This document shows positions 8,503 through 16,815 of a DNA stretch of 64,000 nt, in pieces. How positions within the stretch are numbered: position 1 is the first letter of the stretch; each line of letters begins with the position of its first letter. A program made the translations under genes and the position numbers. The stretch spans positions 1 through 64,000 of the forward strand of contig NZ_FOFP01000020.1 in NCBI RefSeq assembly GCF_900110925.1, written 5' to 3'. Below the pieces are notes generated by a model that saw only the letters and a program-made list of their open reading frames with translations, searched no databases and had not been told where the DNA came from. Origin of the DNA: Pseudomonas cuatrocienegasensis. GTDB lineage: Bacteria; Pseudomonadota; Gammaproteobacteria; Pseudomonadales; Pseudomonadaceae.

Positions 8503-9189
8503 ATGGAAGTTCGCGGGCACGTAACGCGCTGGGATGATGACAAGGGCTTCGGCTTTATTGCCCCAGAGCAGGGCGGTGCAGCTGTATTCGCGCATATTTC
8601 CGCCATGCGCGATGAGCGGCGGCCACGAGTGGGTGATCGGGTGCTGTTCGTGCCGGGCGCGGGCGAGGGTGGCCGGCCCCGTGCGCAGCATATTCGCATC
8701 GAAGGTGAGCTGAGCCTGGATCAACCGCTTATCCGTAAGCGCCCCGTTCGCGCTGCTCGAATCACCAGCGGCTCACCTCGTGGTCGGGGTAAGCCGCAAC
8801 CCGTCGTGAGCGCATGCTGGTTGGTTGTGTTGGCCTGCCTGATTGTGCCGATTGCCGGGGTTTGGCACCTGGCAGGTAGCCTGGGAGGGCCTTGGTTGCT
8901 GGCCTGGTATCCGGCGATGAGTCTGATCAGCTATCTGCAATACGCCCACGACAAGCGGCAGGCGCAACGCAACGGTTCGCGCGTGGCCGAGCGTAGCCTG
9001 CACCTGATCGAATTGGCAGGCGGCTGGCCCGGGGCTCTGCTGGCCCAACAGCACCTGCGCCATAAGACACGCAAGTTGTCTTATCAGGTGACTTTCTGGC
9101 TGATTGTGCTGGTTCACCAGCTTGCCTGGCTGGATGCACGCTGGGGCGGGCAGTTGCTCTGGCGCTGGTTACAACCGCTGTTCGGCTGA
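8503..9189 (+). CDS. Cold-shock domain / DUF1294 membrane protein
   Basis: A two-domain protein of 228 residues. Residues 1-70 form a cold-shock (CSD) fold with RNP1-like DDDKGFGFI and AAVFAHIS, expected to bind single-stranded nucleic acid. After a basic linker (about 78-105) the C-terminal half is DUF1294, hydrophobic with the diagnostic YAHDKRQAQ and GGWPGALLAQQHLRHKT motifs. The protein would thus place a nucleic-acid-binding domain at the membrane; its role is not known. The start at 8503 has GAGGGG upstream. Its 3' end overlaps the convergent MmcQ/YjbR gene by 21 bases. Confidence 0.88.
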   Translation: MEVRGHVTRWDDDKGFGFIAPEQGGAAVFAHISAMRDERRPRVGDRVLFVPGAGEGGRPRAQHIRIEGELSLDQPLIRKRPVRAARITSGSPRGRGKPQPVVSACWLVVLACLIVPIAGVWHLAGSLGGPWLLAWYPAMSLISYLQYAHDKRQAQRNGSRVAERSLHLIELAGGWPGALLAQQHLRHKTRKLSYQVTFWLIVLVHQLAWLDARWGGQLLWRWLQPLFG

Positions 9190-9543
9190 GCCTTGATCGA
9201 GGAGCAAGCTGGCTTGCCGGTAGCGGGGCAGGCGCCTGACCACCAACTGATGTGCGGCCATGAGTAGCGCTCGCAGTTCGCTATCCGCCAGCGGCGGCTG
9301 ACTGGCGGCCATACTGATCCAGTGCGCCCGGGCCAGGTATGGCGCCGGACGAATACCGGGGCGGTCGGTATGAGCGAGAAAGCTGGTGTGCTCGACCTTG
9401 AACGACAGGCTGTCACGGTAGGGATCGATCATCGCAAACATGCGGTTACCCGCTACTGAAAAGACGCGCATGCCGCGCCATTTGAGGTCCAGTTGCACGC
9501 CTGGGAGTGCCAGGCAGTAATGCTCGAGTTCATCTTTGGTCAT
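9169..9543 (-). CDS. MmcQ/YjbR family protein
   Basis: A 124-residue protein of the MmcQ/YjbR family (cyaY-like fold, sometimes called DNA-binding). Typical features are the N-terminal ELEHYCLALPGVQLDLKW, FSVAGNRMFAMID and the C-terminal HQLVVRRLP. Cellular function is not established. It overlaps the 3' end of the CSD/DUF1294 gene by 21 bases tail-to-tail and lies ten bases downstream of the LysR regulator gene on the same strand, so it may be cotranscribed with it. Confidence 0.85.
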   Translation of the reverse strand: MTKDELEHYCLALPGVQLDLKWRGMRVFSVAGNRMFAMIDPYRDSLSFKVEHTSFLAHTDRPGIRPAPYLARAHWISMAASQPPLADSELRALLMAAHQLVVRRLPRYRQASLLLDQGSAEQRL

Positions 9544-9552
9544 GGCTATCTC

Positions 9553-10479
9553 TCAGATTAGGGGGGAGGCCACTGGCACCTTTCCATCGACTGCGGCGAA
9601 GGCCTCGCTCAAATGTTCGATCCAGGCACGTACCGCAGGCAGCATGCCGCGTCTGTGGGTATATACCGCCTGCAGGTGGCCGCCGGGCAGCGTCCACTCG
9701 GGGAGCAGCCGTAATAGGCGTCCGTCCGCGAGTTCCTGCGCACAGTCGAGCTGCGGCAGCATGGTAAAGCCCAGGCCCGCTATGGCGGCTGTCTTGCGGA
9801 CGATGAAGTTGTCGATTCCCAGGCGAGCGTCGAAGGTCATGTCGCGTCGCTTGCCAGCGGCATTCACCAGGCGATGATGAATGCGCCGATCATTCTCCAG
9901 GGCGCCAAGTGCGGGCAATTGCAGCAGGTCATCCGGGCTGCGGATATCACGCCCTGCCAGTAACGCCGGTGCTGCGACCAGAAAGGCCTGTGCCGGCATC
10001 AGCCGGCGGGCGATCAGGTTTGGATCTTCATCGTCCTGGTTACGCACTCGGATGGCGACATCGACCCCCTCGTTGATCAGGTCCACGGGGCGATTGACCA
10101 GCAGCATGTCCAACTGCACTTGCGGGTAGGCGGCGAAAAAACGGCTGATGATCGTCGGCATCATGTACTGCGCCAAACCCACGGGGCAGGAAACCCGCAG
10201 GCGTCCACGGGGCGCGGCTGTCAGGTTGGCCACACTGTCTTCGGCCTGCTCGGCTGCCTGCAGCATGGCCTGGCAGTGACGTAGGTAGCCGGCGCCGACA
10301 TCGGTCAGGGCCAGGGTGCGGGTGGTGCGCTGCAGCAGGCGTGCGCCCAGGCGGTCTTCAAGTTCGGCGATCCGCCGTGACAGGCGCGATTTGGGAACCC
10401 CCAAGATCCGACCGGCCGCAGCAAAACCTCCTGCTTCGACGACTTTGGCGAAATAGAACAGATCGTTGAGGTCGTGCAT
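9553..10479 (-). CDS. LysR-family transcriptional regulator
   Basis: A 308-residue LysR-type regulator. Residues 1-60 form the winged helix-turn-helix (FYFAKVVEAGGFAAAGRILGVPKSRLSRRIAELE), and 90-300 the periplasmic-binding-like effector domain. The sequence is of the CrgA/AaeR-like subgroup (LLQRTTRTLALTDVG). It is divergent from azoR, 120 bases away, so regulation of the azoreductase is likely, perhaps in response to quinones or electrophiles as for related pairs. GGAC lies seven bases upstream of the ATG. Confidence 0.93.
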   Translation of the reverse strand: MHDLNDLFYFAKVVEAGGFAAAGRILGVPKSRLSRRIAELEDRLGARLLQRTTRTLALTDVGAGYLRHCQAMLQAAEQAEDSVANLTAAPRGRLRVSCPVGLAQYMMPTIISRFFAAYPQVQLDMLLVNRPVDLINEGVDVAIRVRNQDDEDPNLIARRLMPAQAFLVAAPALLAGRDIRSPDDLLQLPALGALENDRRIHHRLVNAAGKRRDMTFDARLGIDNFIVRKTAAIAGLGFTMLPQLDCAQELADGRLLRLLPEWTLPGGHLQAVYTHRRGMLPAVRAWIEHLSEAFAAVDGKVPVASPLI

Positions 10480-10486
10480 GGCTATT

Positions 10487-10502
10487 GTCCTGCCGGTAGG
10501 AC
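10487..10502. promoter_or_regulatory. Small palindrome in the lysR-azoR intergenic region
   Basis: GTCCT-GCCGGT-AGGAC is a short perfect palindrome close to the regulator start. It could be part of the LysR binding region. No classic T-N11-A box was assigned with confidence. Confidence 0.3.
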
Positions 10503-10599
10503 GAACTATCGCATTTGTGAGGACTAATCGGCCATTGGATTCATGCGTAGTCTTTATCCATCGTCATCGCCGCCCGGCGATTCCTGTTCGGAGACTTCC

Positions 10600-11205
10600 A
10601 TGAAACTTCTGCACCTCGACACCAGCATCCTGGGTGATGCATCCGCTTCCCGTCAGCTTGGCGCTGCCGTAGTGAGCGCCTGGCAGGCCGCTGAGCCACA
10701 GGTACAGGTCAGCTACAAAGATCTGACCGCAAGCCCGTTTCTGCATTTGTCCGGTGCCAGCCTGGCTGCTACCGGTACGCCCGAAAGCGAACGGGATGCT
10801 GCTCAGCAACTCGAAGCCAACCACTCGAGTGACGCCTTGGAAGCCTTTCTGGCAGCCGATGCCCTGGTTATTGGCGCGCCCATGTACAACTTCACCATTC
10901 CCTCACAGCTCAAGGCATGGATCGACCGTATTGCCGTTGCCGGCAAGACCTTTAGCTATACCGAGAATGGCCCGGTAGGCCTGGCTGGTGGCAAGCGGGT
11001 AGTGATTGTCGCCACCTCCGGCGGTGTACATACCGGCCAGCCGAGTGGCGCGGCCCATGTCGATTACCTGAAGCTGCTGTTAGGCTTTCTGGGGATTACC
11101 GATATCCAGGTGGTCACGGCCGAAGGCCTGGCCTATGGTCCGGATGCGCGTACTGCCGCACTGCAAGGTGCTCACGCGCAGATCGACGCGCTGTTCAGCG
11201 CCTGA
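10600..11205 (+). CDS. azoR: FMN-dependent NADH-azoreductase
   Basis: A 201-residue flavodoxin-fold enzyme that reduces quinones and azo compounds with NADH. Diagnostic features are the N-terminal MKLLHLDTSILGDASASRQL (phosphate-binding loop), APMYNFTIPSQLKAWIDRI around 106-124, which contacts FMN, and ATSGGVHTG. The start at 10600 is supported by GGAGA upstream and by alignment in memory; the longer frame from 10543 is unlikely. It is divergent from the LysR gene and convergent with pabB, with a 9-bp hairpin between the last two. Confidence 0.94.
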   Translation: MKLLHLDTSILGDASASRQLGAAVVSAWQAAEPQVQVSYKDLTASPFLHLSGASLAATGTPESERDAAQQLEANHSSDALEAFLAADALVIGAPMYNFTIPSQLKAWIDRIAVAGKTFSYTENGPVGLAGGKRVVIVATSGGVHTGQPSGAAHVDYLKLLLGFLGITDIQVVTAEGLAYGPDARTAALQGAHAQIDALFSA

Positions 11206-11212
11206 GTCGGCA

Positions 11213-11235
11213 CGGCGCCTGGTCATCAGGCGCCG
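11213..11235. terminator. Hairpin between convergent azoR and pabB
   Basis: CGGCGCCTG-GTCAT-CAGGCGCCG is a perfect 9-bp stem in the 33-base gap between the two convergent stop codons. The T-tract is short (GGGTTTA), so it is a probable but not textbook bidirectional terminator. Confidence 0.6.
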
Positions 11236-11238
11236 GGT

Positions 11239-12591
11239 TTACGGGCTGCAGGTCCGTTCCAGGGTCTGTAGCAGCACCTGCACCTTGGTGATCGACTCCT
11301 GATACTCGGCCTGCCAGTTGGAGTCGGCCACGATGCCGCCGCCGCCCCAACAACTGATTCGGCCGTCGCGTGCGAGCAGGCTGCGGATGGCGATCGAGCT
11401 GTCCATCTCGCCGCGCACATCCAGATACAGCAGTGAGCCGCAGTAAAGTGCGCGGCGTGTGGGCTCCAGTTCGTCGATGATCTGCATGGCGCGGATCTTC
11501 GGCGCACCGGTGATCGAGCCGCCTGGGAAACTGCCGGCGATCAGGTCCAGGGCATCCTTGTCTGGCGCCAGCTCGCCGGTCACGGCGCTGACCAGGTGAT
11601 GCACATTGGGGTAGCTTTCCAGGGCGAACAGCTCCGGCACCTTGACCGAGCCGGTACGGCAGCTACGGCCCAGGTCGTTACGCAGCAGGTCGACGATCAT
11701 CAGGTTTTCCGAGCGGTCCTTGAGGCTGGCGAGCAGGGCGCTGGCCTGGGCCGCGTCACGCTCACTGTCCGCATCACGCGGTCGGGTGCCCTTGATCGGA
11801 CGGGTTTCCACCTGCCCTTGGGCGACGCGCAGAAAGCGCTCTGGCGACAGGCTGAGAATGGCTCCGCCATCGGCCAGCGCCTGAAAGCCGGCAAAGGGTG
11901 TGGGGCACGCCTGGCGCAGCAACCCATAGGCCACCCAAGGATCGCCCTGGTAACGTGCGCTGAAGCGCTGGGCGAAGTTGACCTGATAGCAATCACCCGC
12001 CTGGATATACGCCTGAATACGCTCGATGGCCCGGCGGTAGGCTGGCGCGTCGATGTCGGCAGCGAAAGGCGCCTGCAGGCGAAACTCGGCGTCAGCAGCC
12101 TCAGTCGGGGCTTCGAACAAACGGATAAGGCGTTCACGCTCGTTTGCCGGCAGTGCCGGGTGGAACATCAGCTGGCTGCAACTGTGCAGGTGATCGGTAA
12201 TCAATGCCCAGGCATACAGGCCGAACTGTGCATCAGGCAGGTGTAGGTCATCCTGCGCCTGTTCCGGCATTTGCTCCAGGCGACGGCCAAAGTCATAGCC
12301 GAGGTAGCCGATCAAGCCGCCGAGAAACGGCAGTTCGCTGGCCGTGGGGGCCTGCGCCGGTCCCAGTTCAGCCAGACCCTGGCGCAAGCGCTGCAGAAAA
12401 GCCGGCCCTGACTCGTGTGGCAGTGGGGTCAGCGTTCTCTGCGGCCAGGCGCTGAGGATATCGAAACGACCGCGCAGCGCGGCGGGGCGTCCGGCATCGA
12501 GCAGGACCGCGCCGGGCGCATGGCGCACGCGATCAAAATAGGCGGCGGGGTCGCAGCGATAGGGCAGTGGGTGGACGTGGCAGCTAGGCAT
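11239..12591 (-). CDS. pabB: Aminodeoxychorismate synthase component I PabB
   Basis: Converts chorismate plus ammonia (from PabA) to 4-amino-4-deoxychorismate for p-aminobenzoate and folate synthesis. The protein is 450 residues, normal for PabB. The chorismate-binding domain is recognisable by YRRAIERIQAYIQAGDCYQ, RPIKGTRPRD, ENLMIVDLLRNDLGR, and SFPGGSITGAPKIRAMQII near residues 350-370. No glutaminase domain is fused, so a separate PabA is needed. No strong ribosome-binding site is visible at the chosen ATG, so the start is less certain than the function. It appears to be transcribed alone. Confidence 0.94.
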   Translation of the reverse strand: MPSCHVHPLPYRCDPAAYFDRVRHAPGAVLLDAGRPAALRGRFDILSAWPQRTLTPLPHESGPAFLQRLRQGLAELGPAQAPTASELPFLGGLIGYLGYDFGRRLEQMPEQAQDDLHLPDAQFGLYAWALITDHLHSCSQLMFHPALPANERERLIRLFEAPTEAADAEFRLQAPFAADIDAPAYRRAIERIQAYIQAGDCYQVNFAQRFSARYQGDPWVAYGLLRQACPTPFAGFQALADGGAILSLSPERFLRVAQGQVETRPIKGTRPRDADSERDAAQASALLASLKDRSENLMIVDLLRNDLGRSCRTGSVKVPELFALESYPNVHHLVSAVTGELAPDKDALDLIAGSFPGGSITGAPKIRAMQIIDELEPTRRALYCGSLLYLDVRGEMDSSIAIRSLLARDGRISCWGGGGIVADSNWQAEYQESITKVQVLLQTLERTCSP

Positions 12592-12715
12592 GCGGGAGGG
12601 TCGACCGGATACGGAACGCGATTGTAGAACGGCGTCTATCGGTAGCCTAGGTGGCCAACCTTGGCTATCGATTCAGGTGGCAGTAGCGGGCATGGCGCCC
12701 GATACTGCCGGTCAA

Positions 12716-13702
12716 TCAGAGCGGCGCGGCTGGGATATGGCCGAACAGTTCCTGGGCAAAGCGCATGCGTTCCTCGGGCGTTTCCTGAATACCTTTGGCA
12801 GCCAGCTCTGCCAGACGGGCCTCGACGGCATGGGCGCGATGGGTCAGGCCGCAGTCGTTGGCAATCTGGATATTCAGGCCGGGACGGGCGTTGAGCTCCA
12901 GAATCAGCGGGCCTTTTTCCTGGTCCAGCACCATGTCCACGCCGATATAGCCCAGGCCACACAGCTCGTAGCAACCAGCGGCCAGGCGCATAAAACCATC
13001 CCAGTTCGGCAGTTGCACGCCGTCCACCGCGTTGGTGGTATCCGGATGCTTGGTGATCTTGTTGTTTAGCCAGGTACCGCGCAGGGTCACCCCAGTGGCC
13101 AGGTCCACGCCGACACCGATAGCGCCTTGGTGGAGGTTGGCCTTGCCGCCGGACTGACGTGTTGGCAGACGCAGCATGGCCATCACTGGGTAGCCCATCA
13201 GCACGATGATGCGGATGTCCGGTACGCCTTCGTAGCTGATGCTTTTGAAGATCTGGTCGGGGGTAACCCGGTACTCGATCAGCGCGCGATCACGATGGCC
13301 GCCCAGGGAATACAGGCCAGAGAGGATGCTGGAGATCTGCTGTTCGATTTCCTCATGGCTGATGATCTTGCCGGAGACTGTCCTGTAACGGTCCTCGAAG
13401 CGGTCGGCGATGACCAGAATACCGTCGCCACCGGCACCCTGCGCCGGCTTGACGACAAAGTCAGGGCGGTCGCCGATGATCTCACGCAGCTTGTCGATGC
13501 CTTTCTCGGTGTCGATCACGCCATACATTTCCGGCACATTGATGCCGGCCTGGATGGCGCGTTCCTTGGTGATGATCTTGTCATCCACAATGGGGTACAG
13601 GTGCCGTTTGTTGTACTTCAGCACGTAATCCGCATTGCGCCGGTTGATGCCCATGATGCCCTTGGCTTCAAGGGCCTTCCACGTCTTGATCAGGCCGAAC
13701 AT
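12716..13702 (-). CDS. Alpha-L-glutamate ligase-like ATP-grasp protein (RimK-related)
   Basis: A 328-residue ATP-grasp enzyme of the RimK-related family (TIGR02291 type). ATP-grasp features include DFVVKPAQGAGGDGILVI near 97-114, a central DIRIIVLMGYPVMAMLRLPT, and C-terminal LILELNARPGLNIQIAN with metal-binding Glu/Asn. Such enzymes join an amino acid to a carboxylate or peptide with ATP; the substrate here is unknown. AGGA precedes the ATG. It is the last gene of a three-gene operon, four bases after the 7TM/transglutaminase-like gene. The genetic link to a membrane protein and a secreted protease suggests modification of a protein or peptide rather than ribosomal S6; that is inference. Confidence 0.88.
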   Translation of the reverse strand: MFGLIKTWKALEAKGIMGINRRNADYVLKYNKRHLYPIVDDKIITKERAIQAGINVPEMYGVIDTEKGIDKLREIIGDRPDFVVKPAQGAGGDGILVIADRFEDRYRTVSGKIISHEEIEQQISSILSGLYSLGGHRDRALIEYRVTPDQIFKSISYEGVPDIRIIVLMGYPVMAMLRLPTRQSGGKANLHQGAIGVGVDLATGVTLRGTWLNNKITKHPDTTNAVDGVQLPNWDGFMRLAAGCYELCGLGYIGVDMVLDQEKGPLILELNARPGLNIQIANDCGLTHRAHAVEARLAELAAKGIQETPEERMRFAQELFGHIPAAPL

Positions 13703-13706
13703 GGTC

Positions 13707-15233
13707 TTAGTCCTTGAGGAAGGCTTTGAAGCGGAACAGTTCGGTCAGGCGATAGCCGCGATAGCGACCCATGGCCAGCATGAACCCCACCAGAATCAGC
13801 AGAATCGCCGGGAAGGTGAAGACGAAGTAGACCAGTTCCGGCACGCTCATCAGCAGGTGGGCGAGGGTGGCCGCGAACAGGGTACCGACGGCGACCTTGA
13901 ATGCATGGCTGCCGCCGCGCTCTTCCCAGGTGATCGACAGGCGCTCGATGGTCATGGTCAGAATCACCATCGGGAACAGTGCCACCGACAGACCGCGCTC
14001 CAGGCCAAGCTTGTGGCTGAACAGGCTGATCACCGCGATCAGCACCACAACGAAGGTCAGTACCACCGATAGGCGCGGCAACATCTGCAATTTCAGGTGT
14101 TCGAGGTAGGAGCGCAGTGACAGGCCCGCCGCCGTAATCACGGTAAACAGGATGATGCCGAAGCCCAGCTGGGTTTCGCGGAAGGCCAGGGCGATCAGCA
14201 CCGGGGTAAAGGTACCCAGGGTCTGCAGGCCGCCAAGGTTGCGCAGAATAAGGATCACCAGCACGCCGATGGGGATCATCACCATGATCATAAAGGTCTG
14301 CTGGGTCTGCAGCGGCAGACCATACAGCGAGTATTCGAGGAAATCGGCGTCGGTGTTTTCGTCGGTCAGCTTGGCCAGGCGGATGGCATTCATCTCGCTG
14401 TTGTTCAGGCTAAAGCTGACCTGAGGCTGGCGGCCACCTTCGACACTGACCAGCGGTTCGTCGCCCGTCCACCAGACCATACGGTCAGTGGGCAGGCCCT
14501 GCTCGCCGGTTTCCGGGTTGAAGTACAGCCAGCGATCACCGTTGAAGCTGCGCAGCCACAACTCCGGGCTCTGCTGGATTTCTGCAGCCAGGCGAATGGT
14601 GTGCACGCGCTGCATCGGCACGTGGGCGATGGACAGCAACAATTCGATAGCCTGGGCCTTGTTGGCAGTCGAGGCATCGCCGCCCAACAGCAATTTGGCG
14701 TTGTCGTCGTTTTCGTTGTTAACGCGCTTGATGGTTTCGCTGATGAAGGTTTCGACGTCTGCCGAGTGCTGGCGGATCGGCGCGAGCAGTGCTTCAGCAG
14801 CGATCTTCTCGGCACCTTCCACAGGAATGCTGTCGCGGAAAATCGGGCCACTGGCCTTGGCCTGCTCGCCGCTGTAACGCTTGGTCAACACCAAACGGTA
14901 ATAGAGAGTCTGTTTGCCGCTGGCGCGACGGGCCGACCAGGTCACCTTGCGGTTGCCTTCAGCGCGGTTGACGCTTACCCCGTAGTTGTTGGAGATGAAG
15001 CTCTCGTTGAGGCTGACGTAATCCTGGTTCAGGGGCGGCACGAACATCTGCAGCTTGACCGGTTCACGCGGGTTGGCCTGGAACTCGACTCTGGCATCGA
15101 TGTTCCACAAATCGTCCGTCTCGTCCTCGGTCATGGGGATGCCAAGGATGAAGATTTGGTAGGCCGTAATCAGAATGCCCAGGCTCACCAGGAGCGTGAT
15201 CAGGACTTTCAGATGCAGGTTAAGAGAGCGCAT
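13707..15233 (-). CDS. Inactive transglutaminase-fused 7TM membrane protein
   Basis: A 508-residue protein. TM1 lies at about 9-30. A soluble periplasmic region (about 35-250) matches the inactive transglutaminase-like domain (Transglut_i_TM type). Seven closely spaced helices follow from about residue 300 to 495 (7TM_transglut type). The transglutaminase core lacks an obvious catalytic Cys. The C-terminus ends in basic YRGYRLTELFRFKAFLKD. It is the middle gene of the operon, five bases after the retropepsin gene and four before the ATP-grasp gene. The tight packing implies that the three proteins act together. Molecular role unknown; a scaffold or sensor is one possibility. Confidence 0.87.
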   Translation of the reverse strand: MRSLNLHLKVLITLLVSLGILITAYQIFILGIPMTEDETDDLWNIDARVEFQANPREPVKLQMFVPPLNQDYVSLNESFISNNYGVSVNRAEGNRKVTWSARRASGKQTLYYRLVLTKRYSGEQAKASGPIFRDSIPVEGAEKIAAEALLAPIRQHSADVETFISETIKRVNNENDDNAKLLLGGDASTANKAQAIELLLSIAHVPMQRVHTIRLAAEIQQSPELWLRSFNGDRWLYFNPETGEQGLPTDRMVWWTGDEPLVSVEGGRQPQVSFSLNNSEMNAIRLAKLTDENTDADFLEYSLYGLPLQTQQTFMIMVMIPIGVLVILILRNLGGLQTLGTFTPVLIALAFRETQLGFGIILFTVITAAGLSLRSYLEHLKLQMLPRLSVVLTFVVVLIAVISLFSHKLGLERGLSVALFPMVILTMTIERLSITWEERGGSHAFKVAVGTLFAATLAHLLMSVPELVYFVFTFPAILLILVGFMLAMGRYRGYRLTELFRFKAFLKD

Positions 15234-15238
15234 GGGAA

Positions 15239-15775
15239 TTACTCGCCAGGGTTTGCGTCGGTGGTACAGGCAGGTTTCCCCGCTGCGTATTTAAGGCTTG
15301 GGTCGATCAGTGCGTCGAAACGTTGCAGCGCATCGGAGCCAATCAGAAGCGGGTATTGGAACGCGCTACGGTCGGTCAGGTTCAGTTCGATGGTGCGTAA
15401 GGCGCCACCCATGCAGACATCCATCTCGATTACCGGGCGAGCCGTGTAGCTCTTGTCCTCATCGGGATTGTAGTCGCCGGCACGCCGTTTGATCTTGCTG
15501 ATACGCGCCAGGGGACGTTCGATAGGGTGGGCGTGGGCATCGTCGATGGCCAGATAGAAACGTACCCAGGTTTCCCCGTCGCGTTTGAAGCGCTTGATAT
15601 CGCGAGCACTGAGAGAGGCAGTTTGTGCGCCGGTATCGAGCTTGGCGGCCACGCGCTGGTCGATATCGAGCAATTGCACGTATTCGTTGAGTCCGTAGAC
15701 CGTCTTCTCGGAAGCGATGCTCGGAGTGGGCAGTAGCGCGAGGCTGAGCAGCAGGGCGAAGGGTTTAAGTCTCAT
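15239..15775 (-). CDS. Secreted retropepsin-like protease (Zn_protease family)
   Basis: A 178-residue protein with a clear signal peptide (MRLKPFALLLSLALLPTPSIAS, cleavage near residue 22) and a domain annotated in databases as ATP-dependent zinc protease (PF05618). The fold is really retropepsin-like: AKLDTGAQTASLSA carries the D-T-G-A active-site signature of aspartic proteases near residue 44. A dimer would be needed to complete the site. The start at 15775 puts ACAGGA upstream and begins the signal peptide; the ATG at 15805 is less likely. It is the first gene of the operon with the 7TM protein and the ATP-grasp ligase and probably acts in the periplasm. Confidence 0.86.
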   Translation of the reverse strand: MRLKPFALLLSLALLPTPSIASEKTVYGLNEYVQLLDIDQRVAAKLDTGAQTASLSARDIKRFKRDGETWVRFYLAIDDAHAHPIERPLARISKIKRRAGDYNPDEDKSYTARPVIEMDVCMGGALRTIELNLTDRSAFQYPLLIGSDALQRFDALIDPSLKYAAGKPACTTDANPGE

Positions 15776-15992
15776 AAATCCTGTTAGGTGCAGCGCATCA
15801 ATCAAGCAAAGGCCCGCGAGGCCTGATATGCACCTGCGATCCCGACGTAAAGGAGTCTAGCAAGGTGCACCGAAAACGCGCGGCGGGCGGTGAAGTGGCG
15901 GCATCTTAACACGCAGTCCTCCCTGCCGGCAGGCGCTTAGGGCGTTTGTGCTGGCATTTATAACTTATTAGACGCTCCAGTTATTTAAGACG

Positions 15993-16003
15993 ATTGTCGA
16001 CAC
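15993..16003. promoter_or_regulatory. Candidate PmiR operator 1
   Basis: ATTGTCGACAC contains the palindrome TGTCGACA. It is the exact reverse complement of a second copy at 16068-16078. It lies about 15 bases upstream of the proposed -35 element. GntR/FCD regulators commonly bind such short palindromes. Confidence 0.65.
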
Positions 16004-16017
16004 TGTGCGTTGCGCGA

Positions 16018-16046
16018 TTGACCGTGTGGCGGCTTGAGCGTAGATT
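16018..16046 (+). promoter_or_regulatory. Sigma-70 promoter of the prp operon
   Basis: TTGACC (16018-16023), a 17-base spacer and TAGATT (16041-16046) form a good sigma-70 promoter. Transcription would start near 16053, giving a leader of about 25 bases before pmiR. Candidate operators lie on both sides. Confidence 0.7.
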
Positions 16047-16067
16047 TTCTCTAATTGAAGTGGAAGG

Positions 16068-16078
16068 TGTCGACAATA
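16068..16078. promoter_or_regulatory. Candidate PmiR operator 2
   Basis: GTGTCGACAAT is the inverted copy of the site at 15993-16003, 75 bases apart centre to centre (about seven helical turns). It lies in the leader and overlaps the first base of the pmiR start codon, a position fit for autorepression. Confidence 0.65.
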
Positions 16079-16815
16079 TGCTGGATGAGCATGTGGTAGA
16101 GGCTAGTCCGCAAGGTGAGTCGGAAACCTTGTCCGAGCACGTATTTCGGCGTATTCAGGCCGCGATCGTCAAAGGCGAGATTGCCCCGGGCAGTAAGATA
16201 TCCGAGCCAGAGCTGGCGCGGACCTATGGCATTAGCCGCGGGCCGCTGCGTGAGGCAATCCATCGGCTCGAGGGTCAGCGTCTGCTGGTGCGCATCCCCC
16301 ATGTAGGGGCGCGGGTGGTCTCGCTCAGCCATGCCGAACTGGTCGAACTCTATGAGATTCGTGAATCGCTGGAGGGCATGGCCTGTCGCCTGGCTGCCGA
16401 ACGCATGACCCAGGCCGAGATCGACGAGCTGCGCCAGGTGCTCGACTTGCACGAGCAGGATGCGGCCTTCAAGGCAGGCGTTGGCTATTACCAGCAGGAA
16501 GGTGATTTCGACTTCCACTACCGGATCATTCAGGGCAGCGGCAATAAAACCCTGGCCCAGATGCTCTGCGGCGAGCTCTATCAACTGGTGCGCATGTACC
16601 GCCTACAGTTCTCCGCCACGCCCAATCGGCCGCGCCAGGCCTTTGCCGAACACCACCGTATTCTTGATGCCATCGCCGACCGAGACGGCGAGCTGGCCGA
16701 ATTATTGATGCGCCGCCACATCGGCGCCTCCAAGCGCAATATCGAGCGCCATTTCTCCCTAAGCATGGGGTTGAACGCGCCTACCCAGACAGCCAAACCA
16801 CGAGGTGAGTCATGA
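16078..16815 (+). CDS. pmiR: GntR/FCD-family regulator of the methylcitrate operon
   Basis: A 245-residue FadR-type GntR regulator. Residues about 20-85 form the winged helix (LSEHVFRRIQAAIVKGEIAPG, EPELARTYGISRGPLREAI); about 95-225 is the FCD effector domain (LYEIRESLEGMACRLAAERM) with metal/ligand histidines. The position directly upstream of prpB with a 4-base overlap matches the P. aeruginosa regulator PmiR, which is known to respond to 2-methylisocitrate. The start at 16078 is supported by GGAAGG eight bases upstream and by a promoter that would start transcription near 16053, downstream of the alternative ATG at 15994. It most likely represses the operon until methylisocitrate accumulates; that is inferred from the family. 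Confidence 0.9.
   Translation: MLDEHVVEASPQGESETLSEHVFRRIQAAIVKGEIAPGSKISEPELARTYGISRGPLREAIHRLEGQRLLVRIPHVGARVVSLSHAELVELYEIRESLEGMACRLAAERMTQAEIDELRQVLDLHEQDAAFKAGVGYYQQEGDFDFHYRIIQGSGNKTLAQMLCGELYQLVRMYRLQFSATPNRPRQAFAEHHRILDAIADRDGELAELLMRRHIGASKRNIERHFSLSMGLNAPTQTAKPRGES

Larger units (their letters stand above)
15776..16077. other. Intergenic region between the protease operon and pmiR
   Basis: 302 bases without a gene. The right third holds the pmiR promoter and two operator-like sites, listed separately. The left part must hold the minus-strand promoter of the retropepsin operon, but no convincing -35/-10 pair was found there. An AT-rich patch lies at about 15955-15985. Confidence 0.6.
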
